The notes: generated by a model from the sequence alone, not told the origin. DNA of 64,000 bases from JAXGYX01 sp040772065 (GCA_040772065.1 JAXGYX010000001.1:2108001-2172000), one strand, 5' to 3'; positions 26,601 to 34,975 are shown, counted from the stretch's first letter. Translations and numbers: made by a program.

Positions 26601-27464
26601 CTTTTCGTCCGCTGCGAATTCGGGCACGATCGCCTCGATGACGCGCTCTTTCACACCGGAGTCCTTATCGAGCAGCAGTATGATCTCGTGGGTGGTGATG
26701 TCGCCCTCGGCGTATCCGCCCGCGAACGCGCCGTGGTCGCCTATGAGAGACTCGATAGACGCTCCCTCGGCGGCGACTCCGCCCATGCGCAGTGTGTAGT
26801 TTAGGTTGGAGGATTTTTTAAACAGGCCCGCGCGATTACTCGCCGGCCGGGCGACAAAGCCGATGCCGTGCTCACGATAGAACCGGACTCGCTCGGCGGC
26901 TTTACGTTCCTGCGGAGACAGAGATAACGGGGCGCTGTCGAGCGCCTCGACGATGGCGTCCAGGCGGTCCTTCTCACAGGAGCCGCGCAGCAGCGGCGCT
27001 AGGCCATCCTCGGAGACGAGCACGTTTGCCATCCGCCCGCTATATTCGCGGTAGCGCCGCGCGGCGGCAAGGCTTTCGCGCAGCGTCCGGAAGATGACGG
27101 CGTTTTCCTCGGTGTAGACCGGCACGCTGATTGTCACATTCAGCAGCGCCGATTTTTCGACCTCTCGCCGCACGGTGTTCATGTAATACTTGCGGTTGAT
27201 CTGGAGCTTGCCGCTGAGTATGTCACACACTGAAGGCCGCAGCGACCAGAGGATGTCCGCCATGTAATGGAAGGGATAAATGAAGAAGATGAACGAGAGC
27301 ACAAGACGTACAAAGCCGTAGAAGTCCGGTTTATAAAGTATGAACAGCACGGTGTGCAGAGCGGCGTCGCACGCGAGCGAGGAGACACATGGCCAAACGC
27401 CACATGCGCTGTTGCCAAGGCTTTCGGAGATTTTCCGTTTTTTCTCCGTGCGCCTGTTTTGCAT
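23604..27464 (-). CDS. GT2 glycosyltransferase fused to Ser/Thr protein kinase with sensor propeller
   Basis: One uninterrupted frame of 1286 residues. Residues 1-620: family 2 glycosyltransferase with ISVPVYTEEN, SED (151-153), LLLDKDSG (DxD at 266-268), VSEDFD (359-362), QHRYAYG, and flanking membrane helices. Residues about 693-932: Hanks-type kinase with HRDIKPQN (Asp816), DFG (834-836), SPEQ and GVVMLFLATQ; the beta-3 lysine position looks like Arg (ALLRI). A membrane helix (about 943-962) is followed by an extracytoplasmic propeller-like DUF5050 region. An internal ATG at 25583 with AAGGAA could start the kinase part (659 residues) on its own. The gene begins immediately after the previous stop. 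Confidence 0.85.
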   Translation of the reverse strand: MQNRRTEKKRKISESLGNSACGVWPCVSSLACDAALHTVLFILYKPDFYGFVRLVLSFIFFIYPFHYMADILWSLRPSVCDILSGKLQINRKYYMNTVRREVEKSALLNVTISVPVYTEENAVIFRTLRESLAAARRYREYSGRMANVLVSEDGLAPLLRGSCEKDRLDAIVEALDSAPLSLSPQERKAAERVRFYREHGIGFVARPASNRAGLFKKSSNLNYTLRMGGVAAEGASIESLIGDHGAFAGGYAEGDITTHEIILLLDKDSGVKERVIEAIVPEFAADEKLAYVQCATNAANLYENYFTYATGHQVNNLFHNTWPCRALQGFFAPLVGHNVFLRKSTLEKSGLWAENRVSEDFDKALCLYRMGYHGKYAQLRGLEFTEYASRTFTEETGKQHRYAYGLFEMMFDGTLVIGQTRGCDILHMVLYFCSLLNQVMLLPTVLAECYFGNIHLLWAGFLFCNICFIFLPRIRGLVMRRRLPKEQSEKLLSTAMVAVSFVGHSCSMLSGACRYLFNKIKPNRAPFPSTNVDEKEYRFRDGMRMLAEFARKNKLYLLIALLCLDRGMFMITRKGIEPITVVIYSYIFFSVILTPLLLTPHLFAPFRPRKIPAHAATENTIAKKELTMNEKHRGYDATQWNADLRILSPRVVQSAQGPGEEATQSDIDSFLSSYGETLRETLPAEHMPTALTTDYVFESCIRKDPEGKKEIYLLRRRSDGVPALLRITKDYPEEDALEEAKLLGALDHPCIPKVYASFEQAGKAYVVREYIEGRPLYDIVKSTGCLSAEDIFRVMLKLTDILLYLHSRVPPVIHRDIKPQNIIVGKDGGIHLIDFGIARLHKRERTQDTAVVLTLDYASPEQYGFEQTTPLSDIYSLGVVMLFLATQRTTRSGLESQIVNNRLRNLIERCIAFNPESRFQSVQELRSAILRDTTHKSFRQRRAFALAALPIVAVVLLSACFYGAGIHLGKTQGSATGYQRGYDVGYTDGYESVPIFKTLEVGEPSHDGNLPGNMAIPSGAFAAQGDGVVFYIAQGDIYRMHPSGADVELLVRDGGARALSYRDGWLYYSTGREIRQTNIYTLQSDVLCEDVSGELFVVDGSYLVKEDDALSLLNLTSREMAPLGALPSCEYLNIDGDGMVFIHASDEDLYRSNLDGTGLTRLANGVCTSVCAFDGSLYASVYDGEHGSLRRLDSVTGEGTTLAQINAVEVNATGKGIYYIDAFDRTINVCALDGRIRLNISGNRAADYNIAGDWIFYHNEEADGRLWCVRLDGTNDHPVQTEGGDS

Positions 27465-28745
27465 TTATCGGGCCGCCATGTCAAAGGGGTTGAGCTTGAG
27501 CTGCGCGAACGCGTGCCAGGTCGTCGCGGCGATGCTACGCGTGTTATTGTATTCCCACGGCACATCGGAACCTGCCACTACAAAGCCCGTGGAGACCCCA
27601 TCCCGGTCGGCGGCGGGAACGCTGCCATCCTTGGCGGACTGCGTCTTGAGATACTTCATGATGGTATCGTATTTTTCTGTGTCACCCAGTAGGCTGTAGC
27701 AGACGGCCATCTGCGCCGTGCCCTCGTTCCAAATGCCGTCGAGATCACCGGCACTAAAATCAAATCCATCCCCGACGGCCATGCGGTTCTCGATGAAGGA
27801 AAGCACATCATATGTGTCAGAAAACTCATCAAAGAGCGCCAACACTGCAAGCGTGTTGGCATCCAGTGGGATCACTCCCGTGCTGACGGTCGTGCCGTCG
27901 TTCTCAGTGCCGGTGTAAAAACATTGGAGCTGTGGATCGTACATCGAGAGCACGAAGGAGCGGGCGTGCTCGGCGGCGGCACGGTATGCGGCGGCCTTTG
28001 TGGCGTCTTGCTCGGCTATGACCTCGGCGGCGGCGCGGAACGCAGCGATGAGGGAGATGTTGTGTTCCGTCGATTTGTAGGATACCTTTACCTGCGCGTC
28101 ATCCCAGCCCTCGTAACCGGCGGTAAAGCCGCCCTCGGGGGACTGCAACGTGAGTATGAAGTCGGCGGCCTGTGTCGTCGCGCTCACGTATTCAACGCGC
28201 TTGTCGGCAGGCGCGTCTTGCGCGGCGGCGCAAAGCGAAAGTATCGCCCACCCCATATTGCCCGTCGCTGTGGAAACCGCGTAGGCGTCCTCCTGCCAGC
28301 TGCCGTCCTGCCAGAAGCCGGGCAGGCGGATGGTGACCTCGCGGTTGGTGATGGAGCGCCCCGAATCGCTTTTGGGATCGCCGCTGACGTAGGCGTTGCG
28401 CAGCCGCCCATCATGGAACGTTCTGTCATGTCCCTGGGCGAACACGATCGCGTCGGCGATTTTTTGCGCGTGCCGATCGGCCCCCTCGCCACAGAGCGCG
28501 ATCAGCGCGATGGCGTTGTCATATAGATACGCATAATTGGACGTGGTTTCTTTTTTATCCGTGCCGGCGATAAAGCCTCCGGATTCTTCGACGCTCGTCG
28601 CGAGAAAACCTCCTGCCGGCGAAAGTTTGGAGATATCTGCTGCAGCGGGGTCGCTATTCGCGCCGGAGCCGCAACCGGCCAACACCATCATGGCCGTCAA
28701 AAATATGCACAAGGCGGCCTTCGCCCGATTTGGAGATTTGCTCAT
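27465..28745 (-). CDS. Lipoprotein with alpha/alpha-barrel (six-hairpin) glycosidase-like fold
   Basis: 426 residues starting at ATG 28745 (RBS GGAGG). Lipobox LAGC anchors it outside. The body repeats alpha-helical hairpins with SYNY/YLYDNAIALIAL, GNMGWAILSLCAA, EHNISLIAAFRAAAE, DANTLAVLALFDEF and WNEGTAQMAVCYSLLG, the pattern of six-hairpin glycoside hydrolases and epimerases, and Asp/Glu residues lie at the hairpin ends. A glycan-acting enzyme is likely, substrate unknown. Directly followed by the glycosyltransferase-kinase start (TAA then ATG), so the two act together. Confidence 0.7.
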   Translation of the reverse strand: MSKSPNRAKAALCIFLTAMMVLAGCGSGANSDPAAADISKLSPAGGFLATSVEESGGFIAGTDKKETTSNYAYLYDNAIALIALCGEGADRHAQKIADAIVFAQGHDRTFHDGRLRNAYVSGDPKSDSGRSITNREVTIRLPGFWQDGSWQEDAYAVSTATGNMGWAILSLCAAAQDAPADKRVEYVSATTQAADFILTLQSPEGGFTAGYEGWDDAQVKVSYKSTEHNISLIAAFRAAAEVIAEQDATKAAAYRAAAEHARSFVLSMYDPQLQCFYTGTENDGTTVSTGVIPLDANTLAVLALFDEFSDTYDVLSFIENRMAVGDGFDFSAGDLDGIWNEGTAQMAVCYSLLGDTEKYDTIMKYLKTQSAKDGSVPAADRDGVSTGFVVAGSDVPWEYNNTRSIAATTWHAFAQLKLNPFDMAAR

Positions 28746-28822
28746 CGTTTTCCTCCCGGCGCACATTTAACTGTGGCGCCAACCACCTGCCCGGTGCCCG
28801 CGCACCGCATGCGGGCAACCGC

Positions 28823-29278
28823 TCAATCGTTTTCCGCTCCATCGTCGAGCGGCGGCAAACCCAATGAAAACATAAAGTCAAATGTCTTGATATTGTCGTA
28901 GCCATGGTTGATGGCGAATATGATGGCGGCATCGCGCTTGATGAGGGGGTGCAGCGCCCCGTATTGCGCGATGGCCAGCATTCTTTGGGTGGTTTTAAGG
29001 TCGAGGGACATGGCGATGGCGATCAAAAGATAATAGTCGCGCTTGCCGCGCCTGCGGCCTTCCATCAGCTGGTAGCCGTATACGCGCGAAAGGTTGGCGC
29101 CGCGGATGATTTCGCTTTTCTTTTGCCCCGTCTTGTTTAACAGCTCGTCAAAGAAGATCTTGATGCTGTCATCAAGAAACTCGTCCCAATTCTCAGGGAA
29201 TATATCGCCCTTAAGTTTCTCTTGCATGAGCTTGGTGTCGAGAGACTTTTCGTTTGGCTCGTCATTTCGTTGACTCAT
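28823..29278 (-). CDS. Small helix-turn-helix (XRE-like) protein
   Basis: 151 residues, starting at ATG 29278 behind GGTGGG. The centre (KKSEIIRGANLSRVYGYQLMEGRRRGKRDYYLLIAIAMSL) is an HTH of the XRE class, followed by a helical tail ending LGLPPLDD. It heads the kinase/glycosyltransferase operon and is probably its regulator or a kinase substrate; this is inferred from position. Confidence 0.7.
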   Translation of the reverse strand: MSQRNDEPNEKSLDTKLMQEKLKGDIFPENWDEFLDDSIKIFFDELLNKTGQKKSEIIRGANLSRVYGYQLMEGRRRGKRDYYLLIAIAMSLDLKTTQRMLAIAQYGALHPLIKRDAAIIFAINHGYDNIKTFDFMFSLGLPPLDDGAEND

Positions 29279-29353
29279 CGCATTGCCCACCCGCTTTTGT
29301 CAGCGCAAATGTTTATTTTCCATTACTTTACCTCATCTACGAGCAATTTCAAA

Positions 29354-29389
29354 CATAAAAATTGCCGCCCCTGCTGTGAGGGTGGCAAT
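29354..29389 (-). terminator. Terminator of the zinc-finger Nudix gene
   Basis: A 10-bp stem (29361-29370 with 29380-29389) and, on the minus strand, a following TTTTTATG make a terminator about 60 bp after the stop at 29448. Confidence 0.8.
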
Positions 29390-29447
29390 GTGATTATATA
29401 TGTATTTGGTCCGGTGCGGATACCGGATACCGGATGCTGAATGAAGG

Positions 29448-30602
29448 CTATTTGGCCTCGCGCACCAAGCGGATGATGTCCTCGCCGGTATAATTCTGTT
29501 CATCAAAATACCGAAGGACGCGGCCCAGCCCATCGGCAAAATTGGGGTTGTCCACCTTGTCTGTGGGTTTCTTGCGGTACATTTTCATTAGCTTGGAATA
29601 ACGAATCGCCTCGACAGGGAATTTCGAGAGTCCGGGACGTCCCAGAGAGTCAATCGCCCTTTCCTGCATGCGGACATCCTCCGCGGAAATTCCGCTGTCC
29701 TCCAGCACCAACGCATAGATAAACGTCCATTCCTTGTTTCTTTTGGCAAGGGGGTCACTACCGTCATAACGCACGTCAAACAGCAGACGAAGCGGGACGC
29801 CGGGTTTGTATTCCGGCATCTCCTCGATGATCTCACGCATGCCGCAATGGTCAAAATCATCGCGGTTCAAAGTCCGGTTTTCCAGCTTGATGTCCTCGAC
29901 ACTTTTGATTTTGGAAAGTTGCGAAGCAGGTAGGATGTCTTCCACCGAGACATGACCTCCATATATGTCATAATAGCGCAGTGGCGATCGACCGCCGGAA
30001 ATTACTTTTGCGGCCTTGTTTCCCACAACAAACAACGGGTCCGGCTTGCTGATGTCAATTGCCAAAATCAGCGTCGTGCCGTGCAGTTTCCCGGTTTCAT
30101 GCAAATCTATTTTGGGCATGAATCCGGCAATGCGCAGGCTATCCTCGTCCAGCCAGGGAACCAATTCCCGCAGCATGGCGGTAGTGGGCTTTCTTTGTTG
30201 ATATTTGCCGGGTCCTCGCTCGTGAAACAAGGCTGAAAAAAAGACGACCTCAGCTTTGGCTCGAGCAAAGTTTTTCCTCGCGTCACGCGTGATAGAGCGA
30301 ACGTAATTAGGCTTGAGGTCAAGAGCCTCGGCGATCTCGTCGTCTTTGGCGCCGTTGTAAATCATGTTGTAGGCCACACGCTTCACATGGCTGAAAGGCA
30401 GCAGGGAGGACGCCGATAGGAACTCATAAAACGGAGTATCCTGATGGGCCTCCTTCATGTGCTTACCGGCAGATCCTTGTCCGGAAAACTCTTCGCCACA
30501 GTACAGACACTGATATTTTCCCTCGTCATTTTTAGCGTAACCCTTTAGGAGTGTTTCGATATTGTTTTCTTTTAACGTTTCATAATCCATGCTTGATCTC
30601 AT
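29448..30602 (-). CDS. Zinc-finger/HTH protein with degenerate Nudix-like domain
   Basis: 384 residues. Residues about 31-52 are a C2H2 finger (CLYCGEEFSGQGSAGKHMKEAH), then an HTH-like segment (AKDDEIAEALDLKPNYVRSI), and a C-terminal half in which DHCGMREIIEEMPEY resembles the REUxEE core of a Nudix box. The combination of DNA-binding parts and a Nudix-like ligand domain recalls NrtR-type regulators. It diverges from a true Nudix hydrolase with an inverted repeat in between. A second ATG four codons in is an alternative start. Confidence 0.65.
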   Translation of the reverse strand: MRSSMDYETLKENNIETLLKGYAKNDEGKYQCLYCGEEFSGQGSAGKHMKEAHQDTPFYEFLSASSLLPFSHVKRVAYNMIYNGAKDDEIAEALDLKPNYVRSITRDARKNFARAKAEVVFFSALFHERGPGKYQQRKPTTAMLRELVPWLDEDSLRIAGFMPKIDLHETGKLHGTTLILAIDISKPDPLFVVGNKAAKVISGGRSPLRYYDIYGGHVSVEDILPASQLSKIKSVEDIKLENRTLNRDDFDHCGMREIIEEMPEYKPGVPLRLLFDVRYDGSDPLAKRNKEWTFIYALVLEDSGISAEDVRMQERAIDSLGRPGLSKFPVEAIRYSKLMKMYRKKPTDKVDNPNFADGLGRVLRYFDEQNYTGEDIIRLVREAK

Positions 30603-30619
30603 TCCGGCGATGTGCTATT

Positions 30620-30641
30620 TTGTGATTATATATCATCACAA
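30620..30641. promoter_or_regulatory. Inverted repeat in the divergent Nudix promoter
   Basis: TTGTGAT (30620-30626) and ATCACAA (30635-30641), spaced by 8 bp, are a perfect inverted repeat midway between the two divergent genes. It is a good operator for one regulator controlling both; the form also resembles CRP/FNR sites. Confidence 0.6.
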
Positions 30642-30703
30642 TGTAACGCTAGTTTAGCGAGCTTTTTCAAATTTGTCAATCAGAGAGAGTGAGGGGACGC
30701 AGC

Positions 30704-31498
30704 ATGGGTAAAGATCATAAGAACGCCGTAAGCGCTAAAAAGCTGGAGCCGCTGTACATCGTGGAGAAGCGCGGGCAGGAGGTCGTCATCACCGGCTTCA
30801 CAGAGAGAAACGCCGCCGAGAAGCTTGGCGTGCGCCACCTGACGGTCATCATCGTGCCCTTTGTGGCGGATGGGAAGAAGGCGGGCAGGTGGATCGTTCA
30901 CGATCGCACCGCCAAGCAGTGGGCCAAGGGCAAAATTGACTGCAAGACGCCCAGTTTCAATTTCTTTGGCGGACACGCCACCGCCGACCCTACCGAGCTT
31001 GACTTGATTGGCCAAGCCGTCCCTTTGGATATCTGCCTCGCCGCGGCGCGGCGCGAGCTGGAGGAAGAGTTTCTGCGCAACGGCGAAGAAATGGAGCTTG
31101 AGGTTTGGCTTAATCAGAAAAAGACCGACGCTCCGATTTATGCCGCGCCCTATCAGGCGCGAGAGCTCATCCCGATTGGCTTTGCCTCCTACGCCGACAG
31201 GGACAATGTGGAGCTCTCCTACTTTTACGCGCTGCCCGTGCCGGGCTCGGATCTGGACAATCTGGTGGCCGCGGATAACTATATTGATGAGAGCGCGAAA
31301 GACACGGAGGATCCCGAGCGCGATGTCTTTCTGCGGGTGGATGACTTTTTCGAAGCGGAGTTGCTGGTCATGGCGCATATGCAGCCGGATATCGAAATCT
31401 GCGATGCCGTTACGCGGTTGTGGTGCCCTGAGAACAAGGCGGTGATCGAAAAGCTGCGCACGGTTATAGAGGGCTTCTGTGAAAAGAGTCAGGGATAA
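30704..31498 (+). CDS. Nudix hydrolase
   Basis: 264 residues, starting at ATG 30704 behind GAGGGG. The Nudix box runs from GGH at about 89-91 to ARRELEEEF at about 115-123, with a spacer longer than the canonical one. The preceding HLTVIIVPFVADGKK and WIVHDRTAKQW suit an NDP-X or lipid-diphosphate hydrolase. The substrate cannot be deduced. Divergent partner of the zinc-finger Nudix-like gene. Confidence 0.85.
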   Translation: MGKDHKNAVSAKKLEPLYIVEKRGQEVVITGFTERNAAEKLGVRHLTVIIVPFVADGKKAGRWIVHDRTAKQWAKGKIDCKTPSFNFFGGHATADPTELDLIGQAVPLDICLAAARRELEEEFLRNGEEMELEVWLNQKKTDAPIYAAPYQARELIPIGFASYADRDNVELSYFYALPVPGSDLDNLVAADNYIDESAKDTEDPERDVFLRVDDFFEAELLVMAHMQPDIEICDAVTRLWCPENKAVIEKLRTVIEGFCEKSQG

Positions 31499-31631
31499 AT
31501 GTTGATTTATGCTTGTGCCACACCAAGCTTGTGAAAAATACAATCACAAATATAGAATCAGGAAGAACAATCCTGCCTGAATTGCCTCGGCCGGTGTGTC
31601 CGATTCGTGACCACCGGGCCATGGGCCTTTA

Positions 31632-33470
31632 TTATCTTCGCCCACCGGGGCCTCCCATTTCTCCGGGGCTTCCCATTTCTCCGGGTCCTTCCATTTCTCC
31701 GGGTCCTCCCATTTCTCCGGGGTTTCCCATTCCTCCGGGTCCACCCGCCGGCATGCCGCTGCCGCCGACGCCCGCCGTGACGGTGGTGAGCAGGCTACCT
31801 CCGCCATGGATCTCGTAGCTTTCGCCGCTCATGATATCGGGCGAGGACAGCGCAAGGTACCGGAGTGTCTCCGGCGGCGTAAAAGCCATCAGCGTCTGTC
31901 CGTCCTTTTTTACTGTGATCTCTTTACCCGCCGTGATATCGGAATCTACAAAAACATAGCTTTGTGTTGAGTCGCCGCCCGGAGCGGATCCGACTCCCGT
32001 GCCGCCATAGATAATGGTGCCTCCCGTAAAAGTAACGACTCCGTCAGCGTCCAACGCTCCGTTATCCGGTGTGGAATTGATGACGCCCTCAATGTTTCCG
32101 CCACTTATGTCTATGCTGCCGTTGGAATCAATGCCATCACCACCCGCTGAGAAGGTGATATTACCGCCGCTGACGCTGACGCTGTACGCGCCATCCGCGG
32201 CAAATCTGTCATGACCAAACCGCCCGCCGCCGCCGCTTTGGTCGGCGCCCCCCGCCGCATTGATGGCGTCGTCGGAGGTTGTAAGGTTGATGTCGCCGCC
32301 GGCAATGACAATGTTGGCCGCCTCAAGTCCTTCATATGCTTCGGTAACCTCTATTGTCCCATCGTGAATGGTCAAGTTGTCATCGGCGTGGATGCCGTCA
32401 TCTCCTGTGGAAATCATGAAGGATCCACCGTCTATGGTAATGCTGCCGTTCGAGTGAACACCGTCGTCCACGCTGTCAATCAAAAAGGTGCCGTCGGCGA
32501 TTGTAATATCGGTGCCGGCCTTGATTCCCTTGAAGCTGTCCGATGTGGAGCCTGAGTCCGAGGCGGCGACCGAGGGGGACACGGACCCCGCCGTGACGCT
32601 GAAGGTGCCCTCCGTTATGTTGATCGAAGTGTCGGCCTGGATGCCATCATGTCCGGCTGTGATCGCAATGGCGCCGTTTTCAATGAGGATCCACCCCAGC
32701 GAGCTGTCTTTGGTATTGTTGGTTTGGATGCCATCGTTGCCCGCTGTGATATCCAAGTCTCCGCCGAGGATCGTCACGGAGTCGTTGCCCCTTAGGCCAT
32801 GGTTCGCGGCGGTCACCGTTATATCGCCGCTGACAATCAGAAGATCGTCTTTGCTGACAATTCCGTTTTTGAAGCCTGCGTTCACTGTCAGGGCGCCGGT
32901 TCCATTGATGGTCAAATCATCCTTACAAAACAGGGCCGCATTGGGCTCCTTCTCCACCGGGTCGACGTACTGAAAGCTCGAGCCGGCGTCGGTCAGGCTG
33001 TTCTCGGTTCCGTCCGCCAGCGTGATGATCAATTTGTCGCATTGGGAGGCGTGGATGGGCGCACTTGTCTTGCTCGTGATGTCGACACCGTTCAGCACAA
33101 GATGTACCTTATCGGTCTTCGCGGCCTCGATGACGATCTGTCCGTCGGACAAGGCACCGGACACAACATAGGTGCCCTCCGTTTTGATCGTGACCACGCC
33201 GCCGTCCGCGGTCGCCCCGGTGCCGGAGACTGAGGCGGACAAGCCGCTGAGGCTTATTTTTGTATCGGAATCGCTCCACGAGGTATTTGCGTCATGATCG
33301 GAAATATTGGTTGATGGTTCTTTAACGCTTGTCACAGAGCTTACGGATTCTGATGGGTTCGGCGACGACGCTGTCGCTGAATCGTTGAAGCTTCCGACCC
33401 GCGCGCAGCCTGCGACGGCCGACGCGATCAGCAGCGTGGAAAGCGCGATTGCTGTGATTTTCAGTTTCAT
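31632..33470 (-). CDS. Carbohydrate-binding lipoprotein (DUF4353-like)
   Basis: 612 residues: lipoprotein signal with lipobox VAGC, a Ser/Thr-rich spacer, and a long array of short beta-strand repeats of the form I-x-I-x-x-G-x-F/I-x-I-x-x-G-x-D-G-I-x-x, as in right-handed beta-helical 'carbohydrate-binding domain-containing' proteins. The C-terminus is low-complexity (repeats of PGEMGG). It is the third gene after the VTC-domain and DUF4956 genes, a combination recurring in Clostridia. RBS AAGGAG. Confidence 0.85.
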   Translation of the reverse strand: MKLKITAIALSTLLIASAVAGCARVGSFNDSATASSPNPSESVSSVTSVKEPSTNISDHDANTSWSDSDTKISLSGLSASVSGTGATADGGVVTIKTEGTYVVSGALSDGQIVIEAAKTDKVHLVLNGVDITSKTSAPIHASQCDKLIITLADGTENSLTDAGSSFQYVDPVEKEPNAALFCKDDLTINGTGALTVNAGFKNGIVSKDDLLIVSGDITVTAANHGLRGNDSVTILGGDLDITAGNDGIQTNNTKDSSLGWILIENGAIAITAGHDGIQADTSINITEGTFSVTAGSVSPSVAASDSGSTSDSFKGIKAGTDITIADGTFLIDSVDDGVHSNGSITIDGGSFMISTGDDGIHADDNLTIHDGTIEVTEAYEGLEAANIVIAGGDINLTTSDDAINAAGGADQSGGGGRFGHDRFAADGAYSVSVSGGNITFSAGGDGIDSNGSIDISGGNIEGVINSTPDNGALDADGVVTFTGGTIIYGGTGVGSAPGGDSTQSYVFVDSDITAGKEITVKKDGQTLMAFTPPETLRYLALSSPDIMSGESYEIHGGGSLLTTVTAGVGGSGMPAGGPGGMGNPGEMGGPGEMEGPGEMGSPGEMGGPGGRR

Positions 33471-33483
33471 GACGGTTTCTCCT

Positions 33484-34170
33484 TTAAAAGTCTTCTGAAG
33501 GTGTGTCCCGAACCAGGGTAATGTTCAAATTTCCGTTACGGCAGCGCAGCTCGTCAATGAAATCCTTTTCGCTGATTCCATCTTTTGTGACGATGAAATA
33601 GGACAACTCATAAAGGCTGCCAAGATCCGCCGTTTTGACCTTGCGCAAACTTGACGAAAGGGTGTACTTTTTCATGATTGAATCAAACGCGTTTTCGTAA
33701 TCCAAGCTCTCCGGAATGGTGATTTTAAGGAGCTTCTCCGCCCTTCCGGATTTTCCAAATTGGACAGCGTCCAACAGGATCATCACCAAACAAAGAAGTG
33801 TCGCGACAACTGCCGCGTAAGCGATGAATCCCATACCTGTCGCCAGTCCAACGGCCATGCATAGCAACACATAGGTGATGTCCTTAGGGTCTCCCGGCGC
33901 GCTACGGAATCGAATGATGGAAAATGCCCCTGCGAGGCTGAACGCCCGCGCCACGTTGTTTCCGACCAGCAGGATGATCACCGTGATGACCACCGGGAGC
34001 ACGACAAGCGTCAGCGCGAAACTTTGTGAGGGCGTTTTGGTCTTGTGGGTTTTCATGTACACCAGGCTGATCGCCAATCCCAGCGCGAGGGCGACCCCCA
34101 ACGCGATCAGCAGTCCCGGCAAGGTTAGAGAATCATCGGCACTAAGTGTGGAAAAAATCGAATCAAACAT
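33484..34170 (-). CDS. DUF4956 membrane protein
   Basis: 228 residues with about four membrane helices in the first 140 residues, the conserved segment RAFSLAGAFSIIRFRSAPGDPKDI typical of DUF4956, and a cytoplasmic C-terminal domain that resembles a ferredoxin-like fold. Function unproven; proteins of this type are encoded beside VTC-domain polymerases and are candidates for polyphosphate or surface-polymer handling. 13 bp separate it from the lipoprotein gene. Confidence 0.88.
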   Translation of the reverse strand: MFDSIFSTLSADDSLTLPGLLIALGVALALGLAISLVYMKTHKTKTPSQSFALTLVVLPVVITVIILLVGNNVARAFSLAGAFSIIRFRSAPGDPKDITYVLLCMAVGLATGMGFIAYAAVVATLLCLVMILLDAVQFGKSGRAEKLLKITIPESLDYENAFDSIMKKYTLSSSLRKVKTADLGSLYELSYFIVTKDGISEKDFIDELRCRNGNLNITLVRDTPSEDF

Positions 34171-34189
34171 ATCGGCTGGTTTCCTTTGT

Positions 34190-34975
34190 CTAGGCGTATG
34201 CCGTGGCCGGACAGGGCCATGCGTTTTCTTGTGTTAAAAAGCCACGGAGGGGAGAGGAGGTTTTCGCTTCTTCAAGGGTTTTCATATATTCCGTCCCATA
34301 TTTCGAGAAGGTAATGGGATAAATCCGATACTCGGAAAGCAGTCCGCACAACCACAAGGGGATGTTCTTGGCGACCTTGATTTCCATGATCCACCGACCC
34401 TTCTCTAGCAGAGGCGAACCATGGTCCCCGGCCTCGAGCGCCAGGTCATGGCGACGGGTGCGGATATCACGATCAAAAGAGACGCGCAGATCAGGCTGAT
34501 CGATTCCGACATACGCCCGCCGCTCATAGGTGAGATAGAGCGCCGGATGAAGTTCATGGGTCCGGAGGATGTAGCTTATCTCACGCAATACCTGGCGGTT
34601 TTGCCAAGGGCGCTCCTCCGGCATGATCCCGGAATGAAGAAATGCGTAGGCCTCTTGCAGCTCTATGGTGCTGCGCCGCTTGTTCACGAGACCGGCCACC
34701 TTTTTCTTGATTTCCACATACACTTGCGCGTCAGAATTTGATGTTCCATAGGCCCGAAGCCGCAATTTTTCTTTGTATTTTGGTTTCTCAAGTGAGGTGC
34801 GGATTAGGTGGTTGTCCGGGGTGTCATAGTACAGATTGGTGATCGTGTAGGTATCCTTGTCCCCATTATGATCATCCGGCCTCATATATTCAGAGAGTCT
34901 ATTTTGCAGTTTTCCAAAGGTATTGTCACCCAACATATATTTCTTTTCAAAGCGGTTGAATACTTCTATCGCCAT
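34190..34975 (-). CDS. VTC-domain (polyphosphate polymerase-like) protein
   Basis: 261 residues of a tunnel-fold VTC domain: RFEKKYML at the N-terminus, YTITNLYYDT, KEKLRLRAYG, VYVEIKKK, KRR, LTYERRAYVG, RVSFDRDI, and IMEIKV: the Lys/Arg/Glu set that binds nucleotide, phosphate and metal. The eukaryotic homologue makes polyphosphate from ATP. No SPX domain is present. It heads a three-gene operon with a response-regulator-like box upstream. Confidence 0.88.
   Translation of the reverse strand: MAIEVFNRFEKKYMLGDNTFGKLQNRLSEYMRPDDHNGDKDTYTITNLYYDTPDNHLIRTSLEKPKYKEKLRLRAYGTSNSDAQVYVEIKKKVAGLVNKRRSTIELQEAYAFLHSGIMPEERPWQNRQVLREISYILRTHELHPALYLTYERRAYVGIDQPDLRVSFDRDIRTRRHDLALEAGDHGSPLLEKGRWIMEIKVAKNIPLWLCGLLSEYRIYPITFSKYGTEYMKTLEEAKTSSPLRGFLTQENAWPCPATAYA

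Noticed and set aside
29411..29436. Short direct repeat GATACCG-GATACCG-GATGC after the Nudix-like gene
   Set aside because: Too short to be a functional array; probably a small slippage duplication.
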